DNA of 19,169 bases from Serratia sp. DD3 (GCF_000496755.2 NZ_AYKS02000064.1:1-19169), one strand, 5' to 3'; shown: positions 8,107 to 16,340, numbered from the stretch's first letter. Notes: a model not told the origin generated them from the sequence alone. Numbers and translations: made by a program.

Positions 8107-9999
8107 ATGAAAAAGAGACTGCTTCCCTTACTGCTTGGTTTGAGTGGCTCGGTTATTGCAGCCGAACCTATTAATATCACTATCCTGGGTACCTCTGATC
8201 TGCATGGTACTTTTGTACCTTGGGATTACGCTTCTGATACTGAAAATTTGGCGGGTAGCCTAAGCCAAATTGCCACGCTAGTGCATCAAATCCGCGCCCA
8301 ACAGCCGAATGTGATTTTGGTGGATGCTGGGGACACCATTCAGGGCAACTTTGTTGAAACCTTCAAGAATGATAAAACCAGCCCGATGATGTTGGGCTTC
8401 AATGCGTTGAACTACGATGTGTGGGTGATGGGCAATCACGAGTTTGATTTTGGCCTGAAAGTATTAGAGACCTCGTTGAACCAGTTCAATGGGACGGCGT
8501 TGGCGGGCAATATCTTCTGGGAAAGCGGCAAACCCTATTTACCCGCTTATAAGATAGTGGAACGCCAAGGGGTGAAAATCGGCATTATCGGGATGGACAC
8601 ACCCATGACAGCCGAGTTTGCCAAGGGGACTGATCACATCGATGGCCTGAAATTTACCGATCCGGTACAGGCGGTAAAACAGGTGATTCAGCAGCTTGAT
8701 GGTCAGGTGGACGCTATTGTGCTGGTGGCCCATATGGGGATCGATAATGAGAACCAGCGGCCTGGAACGGGAGTGGGCGATATTGCACGCGCCAACCCGG
8801 AACTGGCGGCGATTGTTGCTGGGCATATGCACGTCAAGATAGATAAAGCGGTGATTAATGGCGTGATCATTACCGAGCCGGATAAATATGGCCGCGCATT
8901 ATCGCGTATCGACCTGCAATTTGAGCCGCAAAATGGTCAGTATGTGTTGATCAATAAAGACAGCTATACCTACCCCATCAAAGGGATGGCTTCTGACAAA
9001 AAGCTGGAACAGATCTATCAACCGTTCCATACCATCCTGCGAGCCAATGCCAACCGACCCATTGCCCAATTAACGGGGCAGGATCTGGTTCCGCCCGATG
9101 CGGTGAAGGGGATCCCTCAGGTACATGTGCAGGATACCGGTATCAGTGCGCTGTATCAGGAAGCGCTCCGTTACTACGCACCTAAAGCAGAAGTGATTGC
9201 ATTACAGATAGATAATGACCAACCAAGGCTGAATGTGGGTACGATTACGGCCAAGGATATCGCCTTTAACTACCAATATGCTGGCGGAGAAATTACGGTT
9301 TATCAGCTTACCGGCAAAGAGTTGAAGGCCTACATGGAGTGGGCTGCAGACTACTTCAACCAGTTGCAGGATGGGGATGTTACCTACAGTTTCAACCCGC
9401 AACGGCGAGCTTCCAAATATTCCACCAATGACTTTTTTGATGGTGTGACTTACACCATCGATTTGCGCAAGCCAGCCGGGCAGCGCATCACCGACCTGAA
9501 GTTGAACGACGGTACGCCGGTGACGGATGCCTTACCCATTCGTTTGGGCATGAACAGCTATCGCATGGGGCATTTGACGCAGAAAGATGGAGTATTGGCA
9601 GGGATGGAGTTTCCGATACTTTCAGACACCAAAGCTGAGTATGGCGAAGAAGCCGGGACCGTGCGCAATTTGACCCTGCGTTATTTAAGCGAAGTGAAAA
9701 AAGGGCAATATCAGGGTAAAACGATGCAGCGCTGGAAACTGCTGGGCCTGGAAGGTTATGAGCGTGAACGCCAGATAGTGGAAAACCTGCTGAATACGGG
9801 CAAAATCAGTGTGCCGACCAGCGATGATGGGCGTTATACCAATGTCGCCTCTATTAATGTCAAAGCCTTGTTGTTTAGTGATCCGCAAAGCAAACAGCAA
9901 CAGATTAGGGCGCTGCAGGAGCAGGCACAAATGGAGAACGATCCGGTTATCAAACAGCGGTTAAGTGATCGAGCCACGATTATTGAGGCAATTAACTAA
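8107..9999 (+). CDS. Periplasmic bifunctional metallophosphatase / 5'-nucleotidase
   Basis: A 630-residue exported enzyme. Residues 1-19 are a Sec signal peptide (MKKRLLPLLLGLSGSVIAA, cut before EP). The calcineurin-like two-metal domain follows with all its motifs: TSDLHG (29-34, Asp31, His33), DAGDTIQGN (73-81, Asp76), GNHEFDFG (109-116), AHMG (His209) and GHMHV (His240, His242). A 5'-nucleotidase C-terminal substrate domain (about 340-545) contains NYQYAGGEITVYQLTGKELKAYMEW split over residues about 391-415. The tail of about 80 residues is charged and probably helical. The enzyme should release phosphate from nucleotides or related phosphoesters in the periplasm. The exact substrate (5'-nucleotides, 2',3'-cyclic nucleotides or UDP-sugars) cannot be decided, so no symbol is given. 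It is a single gene, convergent with gdhA, and is absent from this spot in E. coli. Confidence 0.92.
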   Translation: MKKRLLPLLLGLSGSVIAAEPINITILGTSDLHGTFVPWDYASDTENLAGSLSQIATLVHQIRAQQPNVILVDAGDTIQGNFVETFKNDKTSPMMLGFNALNYDVWVMGNHEFDFGLKVLETSLNQFNGTALAGNIFWESGKPYLPAYKIVERQGVKIGIIGMDTPMTAEFAKGTDHIDGLKFTDPVQAVKQVIQQLDGQVDAIVLVAHMGIDNENQRPGTGVGDIARANPELAAIVAGHMHVKIDKAVINGVIITEPDKYGRALSRIDLQFEPQNGQYVLINKDSYTYPIKGMASDKKLEQIYQPFHTILRANANRPIAQLTGQDLVPPDAVKGIPQVHVQDTGISALYQEALRYYAPKAEVIALQIDNDQPRLNVGTITAKDIAFNYQYAGGEITVYQLTGKELKAYMEWAADYFNQLQDGDVTYSFNPQRRASKYSTNDFFDGVTYTIDLRKPAGQRITDLKLNDGTPVTDALPIRLGMNSYRMGHLTQKDGVLAGMEFPILSDTKAEYGEEAGTVRNLTLRYLSEVKKGQYQGKTMQRWKLLGLEGYERERQIVENLLNTGKISVPTSDDGRYTNVASINVKALLFSDPQSKQQQIRALQEQAQMENDPVIKQRLSDRATIIEAIN

Positions 10000-10010
10000 G
10001 ATACTTGAGA

Positions 10011-10035
10011 TATGCCGGCGTAAGACGCCGGCATA
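10011..10035. terminator. Strong hairpin between convergent 5'-nucleotidase and gdhA genes
   Basis: TATGCCGGCGT (10011-10021) and ACGCCGGCATA (10025-10035) make a perfect 11-bp stem with a 3-base loop. It starts 11 bp past the nucleotidase stop and 26 bp from the gdhA stop. Neither side has a real T-run, so it is a terminator by position and stem strength, probably serving both directions. Confidence 0.6.
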
Positions 10036-10061
10036 GGGACGATAAAAAGTATCACTCTGGA

Positions 10062-11405
10062 TTAAAGTACACCCTGAGCCAACATGGCGTCAGCCACTTT
10101 GACAAAACCAGCGATATTGGCACCATGCACATAGTGTGTTTGTTTGCCTTCACCACCGTAATTGACACAGGATTGGTGGATATCTGCCATGATTTGTTTC
10201 AAACGAATATCCACTTTTTCGGCTCTCCAGCTCAGGCGTGCGGCATTTTGTGCCATCTCCAACCCAGACGTGGCGACACCACCAGCATTGGCTGCTTTAC
10301 CTGGCGCGAACAGAACACCGGCTTCAAGGAAGGCATCAGTAGCTTGGATGGTGGTTGGCATATTGGCGCCTTCAGCAACCGCTTTGACCCCGTTACGAAT
10401 CAATATTTGTGCGGCATCAATATCCAGTTCGTTCTGAGTAGCACATGGCAGCGCGATATCTACCGGTACATGCCATGGCTGTTGGCCTTCCAGATAGGTC
10501 AGGCCACGCTCGCGCGCATAGTCAACCACCCGGCCATAGCGCTGGTTTTTGATTTCGGTCAGATGTGCCAGTTTTTCTTTGGTAAAACCGGCTTCATCCA
10601 CCACTGTACCGCCAGAATCTGAAACAGTGATCACCCGAGCATTCAGCTCCAAGGCTTTTTCAATGGTGTATTGTGCAACGTTACCAGAACCGGAAACCGC
10701 AACTCGCATCCCTTCAAAACCCAAACCATGGCGCTTTAACATCGAATCGGTAAAGTACACCAGACCATAACCGGTGGCCTCAGGGCGAATCAAACTGCCG
10801 CCAAACGACAACCCTTTACCGGTAAATACACAACCGGTGTTGTTGGAAAGCTTTTTCATCATGCCAGCCATAAAGCCCACTTCGCGGCCACCTACGCCGA
10901 TGTCCCCGGCGGGTACGTCAGTATCTGGGCCCAGGTGACGGTAAAGTTCGGTCATTAAGGCCTGGCAAAAACGCATGATTTCGCCCTGGCTTTTACCCTT
11001 CGGATCAAAGTCTGAACCACCTTTGCCACCACCCATTGGTAGTGTGGTGAGGGCATTCTTGAAGGTTTGCTCAAAACCCAGGAACTTCAGAATGGAGGTG
11101 TTGACTGAAGGGTGGAAACGCATCCCCCCTTTGTATGGCCCAATAGCGGAGTTGAACTGGATACGATAAGCGCGGTTAACGCGAACCTGCCCCTGATCGT
11201 CAATCCAACTGACGCGGAACTGAATGATGCGCTCAGGCTCCACCAAACGTTCGAGCAATGCGTAGTCACGATAATGCGGATTGCGTTCGATAAATGGCCA
11301 CAAGGAGGTAAATACTTCCCGAACTGCCTGCAGATATTCTGGTTGATGCGAGTTATGACGTTGTAAAGATTTTAGAAAGGATTCTAGCGATACAGCCTGT
11401 TCCAT
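10062..11405 (-). CDS. gdhA: NADP-specific glutamate dehydrogenase
   Basis: A 447-residue cytosolic hexameric enzyme, the same length as E. coli GdhA. It makes glutamate from 2-oxoglutarate and ammonium with NADPH. Visible features are the substrate lysines in PYKGGMRFHPS (Lys92), QTFKNALTTLPMGGGKGGSD split over residues about 113-132 (Lys116, Lys128), the catalytic aspartate in PAGDIGVGGREVG (Asp168), and the dinucleotide-binding VSGSGNVAQY. The C-terminus NIAGFVKVADAMLAQGVL is intact. AGGAG lies about 8 bp before the ATG. In E. coli gdhA sits elsewhere on the chromosome; here it is placed between the 5'-nucleotidase gene and uspA. It is transcribed apart from uspA, since a terminator lies between them. 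Confidence 0.98.
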   Translation of the reverse strand: MEQAVSLESFLKSLQRHNSHQPEYLQAVREVFTSLWPFIERNPHYRDYALLERLVEPERIIQFRVSWIDDQGQVRVNRAYRIQFNSAIGPYKGGMRFHPSVNTSILKFLGFEQTFKNALTTLPMGGGKGGSDFDPKGKSQGEIMRFCQALMTELYRHLGPDTDVPAGDIGVGGREVGFMAGMMKKLSNNTGCVFTGKGLSFGGSLIRPEATGYGLVYFTDSMLKRHGLGFEGMRVAVSGSGNVAQYTIEKALELNARVITVSDSGGTVVDEAGFTKEKLAHLTEIKNQRYGRVVDYARERGLTYLEGQQPWHVPVDIALPCATQNELDIDAAQILIRNGVKAVAEGANMPTTIQATDAFLEAGVLFAPGKAANAGGVATSGLEMAQNAARLSWRAEKVDIRLKQIMADIHQSCVNYGGEGKQTHYVHGANIAGFVKVADAMLAQGVL

Positions 11406-11486
11406 GGATAGCTCCTGTTTAGCATTTTGGTTCCCCTCTTTTAATGATCTATCTCATAGTTGGGGGAGGATGTTGTGTCTATACCG

Positions 11487-11514
11487 ACTATAGCATTGAG
11501 AGGCGGCTGATTAA
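11487..11514 (-). promoter_or_regulatory. Candidate gdhA promoter
   Basis: On the minus strand, TATAGT (11492-11487, five of six -10 bases) lies 16 bp after TTAATC (11514-11509, a weak -35). The predicted start is about 75 nt before the gdhA ATG. It falls in the gap between the uspA terminator and gdhA. The weak -35 suggests an activator may be needed. Confidence 0.35.
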
Positions 11515-11541
11515 CAAGCAATAAATGAAGAAAACATGATG

Positions 11542-11566
11542 AAAAACGCCCGCATTAGGCGGGCGT
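11542..11566 (-). terminator. Rho-independent terminator of uspA
   Basis: Read on the minus strand, ACGCCCGC (11566-11559) and GCGGGCGT (11553-11546) form an 8-bp GC-rich stem with a 5-base loop. A run of five T (11546-11542) follows. It begins 36 bp past the uspA stop codon and ends uspA transcription before the gdhA promoter. Confidence 0.8.
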
Positions 11567-11602
11567 GGGTATAACGAGGTTGTGAGTGCTTACTTACTTG
11601 CT

Positions 11603-12034
11603 TTATTCTTCTTCACGCAATGGCACAATCAGCATATCGATGTGTACCGTATTGATGAGTTGGCGGGCGGAAGACATCAGTTTGCTCCAAAAATCCTGAT
11701 GGTGCCCACAGAGTACCAAATCCATATCGTACTTTTTGATTGCATCAACCAAGACCTGTGCCAAGTCACCGCTACCACTGAGGGTTTCGGTAATCGGGTA
11801 GCCGGCATTTTGCGATAGTTCGCTTAATGCTCGATGGGTTTCTTCAGAAATGCGTTGTTGCATATCGCCAAGATTGACATCAATTAGGCCGGTATACAGG
11901 TCGGAATAGTTAACATCAACGTGGATCAGGGAGACTTTGGCATTGTATGGCCGAGCCATTGATACCGCCTTCTCAACCAGGATTTTGCTTTCTGGGGACA
12001 GGTCAACCGCGATCAGTATGTGTTTGTAAGCCAT
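11603..12034 (-). CDS. uspA: Universal stress protein A
   Basis: A 143-residue cytosolic protein nearly identical to E. coli UspA (144 aa). It starts [16 protein letters not shown] and includes [19 protein letters not shown] (45-63) and [18 protein letters not shown] (109-126). Proteins of the UspA subclass are dimers that accumulate on growth arrest and many stresses, and unlike other Usp proteins do not bind ATP; the usual glycine-rich ATP loop is absent here too. The leader, about 75 nt, starts from an extended -10 promoter with a CRP-like site upstream (12115-12158). Its own terminator lies downstream. It is divergent from uspB, as in E. coli. Confidence 0.98.
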   Translation of the reverse strand: MAYKHILIAVDLSPESKILVEKAVSMARPYNAKVSLIHVDVNYSDLYTGLIDVNLGDMQQRISEETHRALSELSQNAGYPITETLSGSGDLAQVLVDAIKKYDMDLVLCGHHQDFWSKLMSSARQLINTVHIDMLIVPLREEE

Positions 12035-12598
12035 AAAAAAACTCCCTCTCTATATATGCCGATTAAAGTGTGCAGGCATTCAGTGTTTCAGCTTGGTGCT
12101 TTCATCTCTCCTGCATCATACCATCCAGATAACATCGTGATATGTTGAGGCGATCACAATGCATTGCATCAATGGGTTAGTCGCTGATGCAAAAAAACAG
12201 TGTAGCTTGGATGAACTGGGTTAAAAACGTTATCGGTTTTTAACCGCGTTAGTGTCAATGTTTTCATGATAGGTCGGTTTAATATTACTGCATTGTTAAA
12301 TTTCGCGTTAAGAATTTTAACAATTTTAATAAATTTGATACAACACGCGTGTTCATTTGCATGCCATATTCTACAATAGTGAATATAGCGATTAGCTAGA
12401 TCATTTCTCCTTAAGCTGACAGAGGCGTCAATTCAATATTATCCACAGCTAGGCTTCTGTGGCGGTTATTGAAGGGGGAAATTCAGGGGTAAAAAATATG
12501 CTAGGAGGATGGGAGCCACAGGCTCCGACAGCATTGGGTAAGAAGTAGGGCTGTTGGCTCGGCGGTTGGTCGGGTTAGTACGCCTTGAGGAGGTCATC
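12035..12598. other. 564-bp uspA-uspB divergent regulatory region
   Basis: No gene is supported here. It contains the uspA promoter with a CRP-like site (12115-12158) and a GCATCA/TGATGC inverted repeat near 12166-12190. An AT-rich stretch runs from about 12240 to 12400. There is an exact DnaA-box sequence TTATCCACA at 12439-12447, and a GGAGCC-ACA-GGCTCC hairpin at 12512-12526 in the likely uspB leader. TATGCT near 12508 is a weak -10 candidate for uspB, whose E. coli counterpart depends on sigma-S; no convincing -35 is seen. Confidence 0.6.
12115..12158 (-). promoter_or_regulatory. Candidate uspA promoter (extended -10) with class II CRP-like site
   Basis: On the minus strand TGGTATGAT (12123-12115) is an extended -10 element with no good -35; the start would be about 12108. 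TGTGATCGCCTCAACA (12158-12143) has one perfect CRP half site (TGTGA) and a poorer other half. Its centre is about 42 bp before the predicted start, the position of class II CRP activation. The geometry makes the weak match more believable. Confidence 0.4.
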
Positions 12599-12934
12599 AT
12601 GATTAGTACCGTTGCGCTGTTTTGGGCTCTGTGTGTGATATGCGTGGTTAACCTGGCTCGGTATTTATCTTCTCTGCGTGCGCTGTTATTTGTTTTACGC
12701 GGCTGCGACCCATTACTGTACCAATATGTTGATGGTAGCGGCTTTTTTACGTCCCATGGACAACCCCGCAAACAGATACGGCTGGTGAGCTATATTTTTT
12801 CTCAGCGATATATTGAGCATCATGATCCTGAGTTTATTCGCCGCTGTCAGCGGGTACGAGGTCAATTTTTGCTGACGTTGTCGCTGGGGGGATTGGTGAT
12901 TGTTAGCCTGTCGACGATGGCGGTCTACTATTAG
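12599..12934 (+). CDS. uspB: Universal stress protein B (inner-membrane protein)
   Basis: A 111-residue protein, the same length as E. coli UspB. It has an N-terminal membrane helix ([20 protein letters not shown]), a central basic domain containing [20 protein letters not shown], and a C-terminal hydrophobic helix ([20 protein letters not shown]). The frame is open from ATG 12554, but ATG 12599 is the family start and has the strong ribosome site TGAGGAGGT (12586-12594) 4 bp before it. UspB is a sigma-S-dependent stationary-phase protein needed for ethanol resistance in E. coli. It is divergent from uspA and convergent with pitA. No lesions seen. Confidence 0.97.
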   Translation: MISTVALFWALCVICVVNLARYLSSLRALLFVLRGCDPLLYQYVDGSGFFTSHGQPRKQIRLVSYIFSQRYIEHHDPEFIRRCQRVRGQFLLTLSLGGLVIVSLSTMAVYY

Positions 12935-12954
12935 CTCATTAGGTTGATTCAAGC

Positions 12955-12985
12955 AAAAAAATGGCGGCCAATATGACCGCCATTT
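12955..12985 (-). terminator. Terminator between convergent pitA and uspB
   Basis: AAATGGCGG (12959-12967) and CCGCCATTT (12977-12985) form a 9-bp stem with a 9-base loop. On the minus strand it is followed by a run of T to 12955, giving a good intrinsic terminator for pitA, starting 4 bp past its stop. On the plus strand only three T follow, so it is weaker for uspB. Confidence 0.8.
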
Positions 12986-12989
12986 AGCG

Positions 12990-14495
12990 CTAAATCAGTT
13001 TCAGTGCTAGCCAGTAAAGGCCCCCGGAAAGTAGCAGCGACACCGGTAGGGTCAGTACCCAGGCCAGTAGAATGCTCTTCACGGTTTTACTCTGTACGCC
13101 ACCACCGTCAACGATCATGGTGCCCGCAACAGCGGAAGAGAGCACATGGGTAGTGGAGACGGGCATACCGGTGTAGCTGGCAACACCAATTGACAGTGCA
13201 GCAGTCATCTGAGCTGATACCCCTTGGGCATAAGTCATGCCTTTCTTGCCAATTTTTTCGCCAATAGTAGTTGCCACTCGTCTCCAACCTATCATGGTAC
13301 CAATGGACAGCGCCAAGGCGACCGCCACGATAATCCAGGTTGGTGCATACTCGACGGTTTGCAATAAATCGGAACGTAGTTTTTTGAGGAACCGTTGATC
13401 ATCCGCAGAGATTTCCGGCAGCTTGGCTATTTTTCCTGCCGTATCGGTAACGCACATTAACAGACGGCGCAGATGACTGCGTTGTTCTACCGTCAGTTGG
13501 TCGTAACTTTGCAGATTGTCCAACAGGGCCAGAGAACGGTCTATGGCGATCAGCGCGCGTGCACTGTCACAGTGGAACTGAACCGGTTGATTCTCTGTGG
13601 GTGGTGTATTCTCAGCAGTGGGTGCCAAGGGGGCTTGTCCGATCACATGAGTCAGCGACTCACCATGCTGCTGGTAGAATTGCTGCAGGTGAACGACAGC
13701 ATCCCGTGTACGGGTAATGTCATAACCCGTTGCGCTCATATTGAGCACAAAACCGGCCGGGGCAACGCCAATCAGCACCAGCATAATCAACCCGATACCT
13801 TTTTGACCATCGTTAGCACCGTGTGAAAAACTGACACCAATAGCGGACATGATCAGGGCGATACGTGTCCAGAATGGCGGCTTACGTTTGCCATCGACCT
13901 TTTCACGTTCAGCCGGTGTCATATGAATGCGTTGGCGTTTTTTGGTATTACTCCAGTAATGGCGCAGTATAAATACCATCAAGCCAGCAACCATCATACC
14001 CACCAGTGGGGATAAGATCAGCGACAGGAAGATGGCGATCATTTTCGGCACATTCAGTGCGTCCACGACGGAGGTGCTAGTGACGAGTGCATTGGTTAAA
14101 CCAACACCAATAATCGCGCCAATCAAGGTATGGGAACTGGAAGCAGGCAAGCCAAAATACCAGGTGCCGAGATTCCAGATAATCGCTGCCAGTAACATGG
14201 AAAAAACCATGGCTAAGCCTTGTGTTGAACTGACGTTCAGCAACAGATCGGTTGGCAACAGGTGAACAATGGCATAGGCAACGCTCAAACCGCCGAGCAT
14301 AACCCCAAGAAAGTTGAATACACCAGCCATAACGACCGCAAATTGCGAACGCATAGCGCGAGTATAAATGACAGTAGCAACCGCGTTGGCCGTATCGTGA
14401 AAACCATTGATGGCTTCGTAAAACAATACGAACAACAAGGCAATAATTAACATTAGGCTGGTATGAAAATCCAGGCCAGAGAACAAATGTAGCAT
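12990..14495 (-). CDS. pitA: Low-affinity inorganic phosphate transporter PitA
   Basis: A 501-residue inner-membrane protein collinear with E. coli PitA (499 aa). It is a proton-coupled carrier of phosphate complexed with divalent metal. It carries the duplicated Pit signatures: [18 protein letters not shown] near the N-terminus, [15 protein letters not shown], then GANDGQKG and [16 protein letters not shown] in the second half. The cytoplasmic loop between the halves (about residues 270-390) differs most from E. coli. The frame is open to ATG 14600, but the family start is [11 protein letters not shown] at 14495; the 35 extra upstream residues are hydrophilic and not conserved. The ribosome site at this ATG is weak. 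A tandem TGTCA-type array lies about 80 bp upstream (see 14571-14600). Confidence 0.97.
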   Translation of the reverse strand: MLHLFSGLDFHTSLMLIIALLFVLFYEAINGFHDTANAVATVIYTRAMRSQFAVVMAGVFNFLGVMLGGLSVAYAIVHLLPTDLLLNVSSTQGLAMVFSMLLAAIIWNLGTWYFGLPASSSHTLIGAIIGVGLTNALVTSTSVVDALNVPKMIAIFLSLILSPLVGMMVAGLMVFILRHYWSNTKKRQRIHMTPAEREKVDGKRKPPFWTRIALIMSAIGVSFSHGANDGQKGIGLIMLVLIGVAPAGFVLNMSATGYDITRTRDAVVHLQQFYQQHGESLTHVIGQAPLAPTAENTPPTENQPVQFHCDSARALIAIDRSLALLDNLQSYDQLTVEQRSHLRRLLMCVTDTAGKIAKLPEISADDQRFLKKLRSDLLQTVEYAPTWIIVAVALALSIGTMIGWRRVATTIGEKIGKKGMTYAQGVSAQMTAALSIGVASYTGMPVSTTHVLSSAVAGTMIVDGGGVQSKTVKSILLAWVLTLPVSLLLSGGLYWLALKLI

Positions 14496-14570
14496 ATAAG
14501 TGTCACGCCAGGTTTGTGGACTTGATCGCCGCGCATTATCAGTGACAATGGGTCTCTGGGAAAAGGGAAA

Positions 14571-14600
14571 TATGACGTTTTTTTGACGTGACGATGACAA
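14571..14600 (-). promoter_or_regulatory. Candidate tandem Pho box upstream of pitA
   Basis: On the minus strand GTCA occurs at three places exactly 11 bp apart (plus-strand TGAC at 14573, 14584 and 14595), each with following A/T-rich bases in part. PhoB binds direct repeats of TGTCA spaced 11 bp apart. The best 18-bp window, ACGTCAAAAAAACGTCAT, matches the Pho box consensus at 13 of 18 positions by my count. A fourth GTCA (TGAC at 14589) is out of phase. The position is 76-105 bp before the pitA ATG. Confidence 0.4.
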
Positions 14601-14638
14601 AAGGTCTCAATGCCTTAGAGTAATCAAATAATTTCAGT

Positions 14639-14667
14639 ATGTTACCGCTTTTTACCTGGGGTAACAT
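14639..14667. repeat. 8-bp inverted repeat in the pitA-yhiN divergent gap
   Basis: ATGTTACC (14639-14646) and GGTAACAT (14660-14667) are exact inverted repeats with a 13-base spacer that itself contains a third TTACC. It lies about 100 bp before yhiN and 145 bp before pitA. It could be an operator pair or a leader hairpin; no regulator is recognised. Confidence 0.35.
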
Positions 14668-14764
14668 TTTCTTGTTCTTCCGTTGGCTTGCTCTATCGAT
14701 ACCTTTACAATCGATCCCATTGAGTTAGCGCGGTGCTGGCAGTGAAACAACAAAAGAGGCTTCG

Positions 14765-15964
14765 GTGGAACAATTTGATGTGGTAATCATTGGCGCGGGA
14801 GCCGCAGGCATGTTTTGTGCTGCTCAGGCCGGGCAACTGGGTCGCCGGGTGCTGCTGCTGGATAACGGCAAAAAACCAGGCCGCAAGATCCTGATGTCCG
14901 GTGGAGGGCGATGCAATTTTACCAATATGTATACGGAGCCCGTTGCCTATCTTTCAAATAATCCCCATTTTTGTAAATCCGCATTGGCACGTTATACCCA
15001 GTGGGATTTTATCGATCTGATTAATCGCTATGGCATTGCTTACCATGAAAAAACACTGGGGCAACTGTTTTGCGATGATTCTGCACAGCAGGTTGTTGAT
15101 CTGCTGCTAAAAGAGTGTGAACTCGGTCAGGTGACGATCCGCTTACGCAGTGAAGTCCTGAGTATTAAACAGGGAGAGAGCGGATTTGAGCTAGCAACCA
15201 ATAATGGTGGTGTGAGCACTCACTCACTTGTTGTGGCCACCGGGGGACTTTCGATGCCAGGGTTAGGGGCGTCGCCATTCGGTTACCAACTGGCTGAACA
15301 GTTTGGTTTAAACGTACTCCCTACCCGAGCTGGGTTGGTCCCCTTTACCTTGCATAAACCGCTACTGGAGCAATCTCAAGTGCTTTCCGGCGTTTCGCTG
15401 CCTGCGCTGATCACGGCAGACAATGGCACCCAGTTTCGTGAAAGCATTCTGTTTACCCATCGGGGGCTTTCTGGCCCCGCCGTCTTGCAAGTTTCCAGCT
15501 ATTGGCAACCCGGTGAGTATGTGAGTGTTAACTTACTTCCTACACTGGATCTGGTGGCGGTTTTGCATGAACAACGACAAGCCCATCCCAACCAGAGCCT
15601 GAAAAATACACTGGCGCTACATCTGCCCAAGCGTCTGGTGGAGTTTCTGCAAACACTGGGGCAATTGCCGGATGTCACATTAAAACAACTGACCCCGGCA
15701 CAGCAGACAGCCGTGATTGAAAACCTGCAAAATTGGCGCATACAACCCAATGGAACGGAAGGTTATCGTACTGCGGAAGTGACATTAGGCGGCGTAGATA
15801 CCAAGGAGTTGTCTTCCAAAACCATGGAGGCAAACAAGGTGCCCGGGCTCTATTTTATCGGTGAAGTGGTGGATGTAACAGGGTGGCTAGGGGGCTATAA
15901 CTTCCAATGGGCCTGGAGTTCTGCCTGGGCTTGTGCACAGGCTTTGGCTGCTGCGCAGAGATAA
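14765..15964 (+). CDS. yhiN: YhiN-family FAD-dependent oxidoreductase (HI0933-like)
   Basis: A 399-residue flavoprotein, matching E. coli YhiN (about 400 aa). The N-terminal Rossmann motif is VVIIGAGAAGMFCA (about 6-19). The family-typical GKKPGRKILMSGGGRCNFTN (35-54) follows, then LVVATGGLSMPGLGASPFGY split over residues about 155-175, FTHRGLSGPAVLQ, and the C-terminal FAD contact GLYFIGEVVDVTGWLGGYNFQ split over residues about 364-384. The substrate is not known for this family. The start is GTG at 14765, with AGAGG 7 bp before it. It is a single gene, divergent from pitA, as in E. coli. Confidence 0.95.
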   Translation: MEQFDVVIIGAGAAGMFCAAQAGQLGRRVLLLDNGKKPGRKILMSGGGRCNFTNMYTEPVAYLSNNPHFCKSALARYTQWDFIDLINRYGIAYHEKTLGQLFCDDSAQQVVDLLLKECELGQVTIRLRSEVLSIKQGESGFELATNNGGVSTHSLVVATGGLSMPGLGASPFGYQLAEQFGLNVLPTRAGLVPFTLHKPLLEQSQVLSGVSLPALITADNGTQFRESILFTHRGLSGPAVLQVSSYWQPGEYVSVNLLPTLDLVAVLHEQRQAHPNQSLKNTLALHLPKRLVEFLQTLGQLPDVTLKQLTPAQQTAVIENLQNWRIQPNGTEGYRTAEVTLGGVDTKELSSKTMEANKVPGLYFIGEVVDVTGWLGGYNFQWAWSSAWACAQALAAAQR

Positions 15965-16276
15965 TAACGTTTTCTTTATGGTTAACCTCACGGGTTGATG
16001 ATTCTCGTTTGGCTGAAGCTAACCTAAATCAACGCTCATAAAACCCAGATTATGGTGACGTTTATTCCATCAATTTATCGAGAGTCCCCTGGTTGTTAAC
16101 GCTGCTCAGGGGCAGTCAATCTTTAACCAAAAATCACGATAGATGAGTTATGCAGACAAAGATTTCTGAATAAAACTCAACTATTGCGACCTTTTATAGA
16201 GTAAATTCCGATATTCCCCTCTGGTTTGTTAAGTTAATATTAAGTTTTACCAGCCCATCTTTAATGTTATCTCTGC

Positions 16277-16303
16277 TTATCAATGAGTCAATTTGATTGA
16301 TAA
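16277..16303. repeat. Perfect 8-bp inverted repeat in the AT-rich gap
   Basis: TTATCAAT (16277-16284) and ATTGATAA (16296-16303) are exact inverted repeats separated by 11 bp. It may form a weak RNA hairpin or be a dimeric operator. A second inverted repeat starts 10 bp further on. Confidence 0.4.
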
Positions 16304-16312
16304 TTTGCCCAT

Positions 16313-16340
16313 CACTAATAGAAAGATGGATTAGTGTTTT
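16313..16340 (+). repeat. Second inverted repeat followed by four T
   Basis: CACTAAT (16313-16319) and ATTAGTG (16330-16336) are exact inverted repeats with a 10-base spacer, followed by TTTT (16337-16340). The form is like a weak intrinsic terminator on the plus strand. With the repeat just upstream it could end a small RNA or a leader transcript. Confidence 0.35.

Noticed and set aside
10005..10622. 205-codon plus-strand frame opposite the 3' half of gdhA
   Set aside because: It is antisense to conserved GdhA sequence, starts inside the intergenic hairpin and resembles no protein family I know.
12166..12197. Intrinsic terminator at the GCATCA/TGATGC repeat with a following A run
   Set aside because: The run is A on the plus strand and comes before the stem on the minus strand, so neither direction gives a stem followed by T.
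12178..12198. LexA-type SOS box near CTGTTTTTTTGCATCAG on the minus strand
   Set aside because: The second half site lacks ACAG at the required distance, so it does not fit CTG-N10-CAG.
14496..14600. N-terminal extension of PitA by 35 residues
   Set aside because: It is hydrophilic, not found in PitA, and overlaps the likely promoter region.
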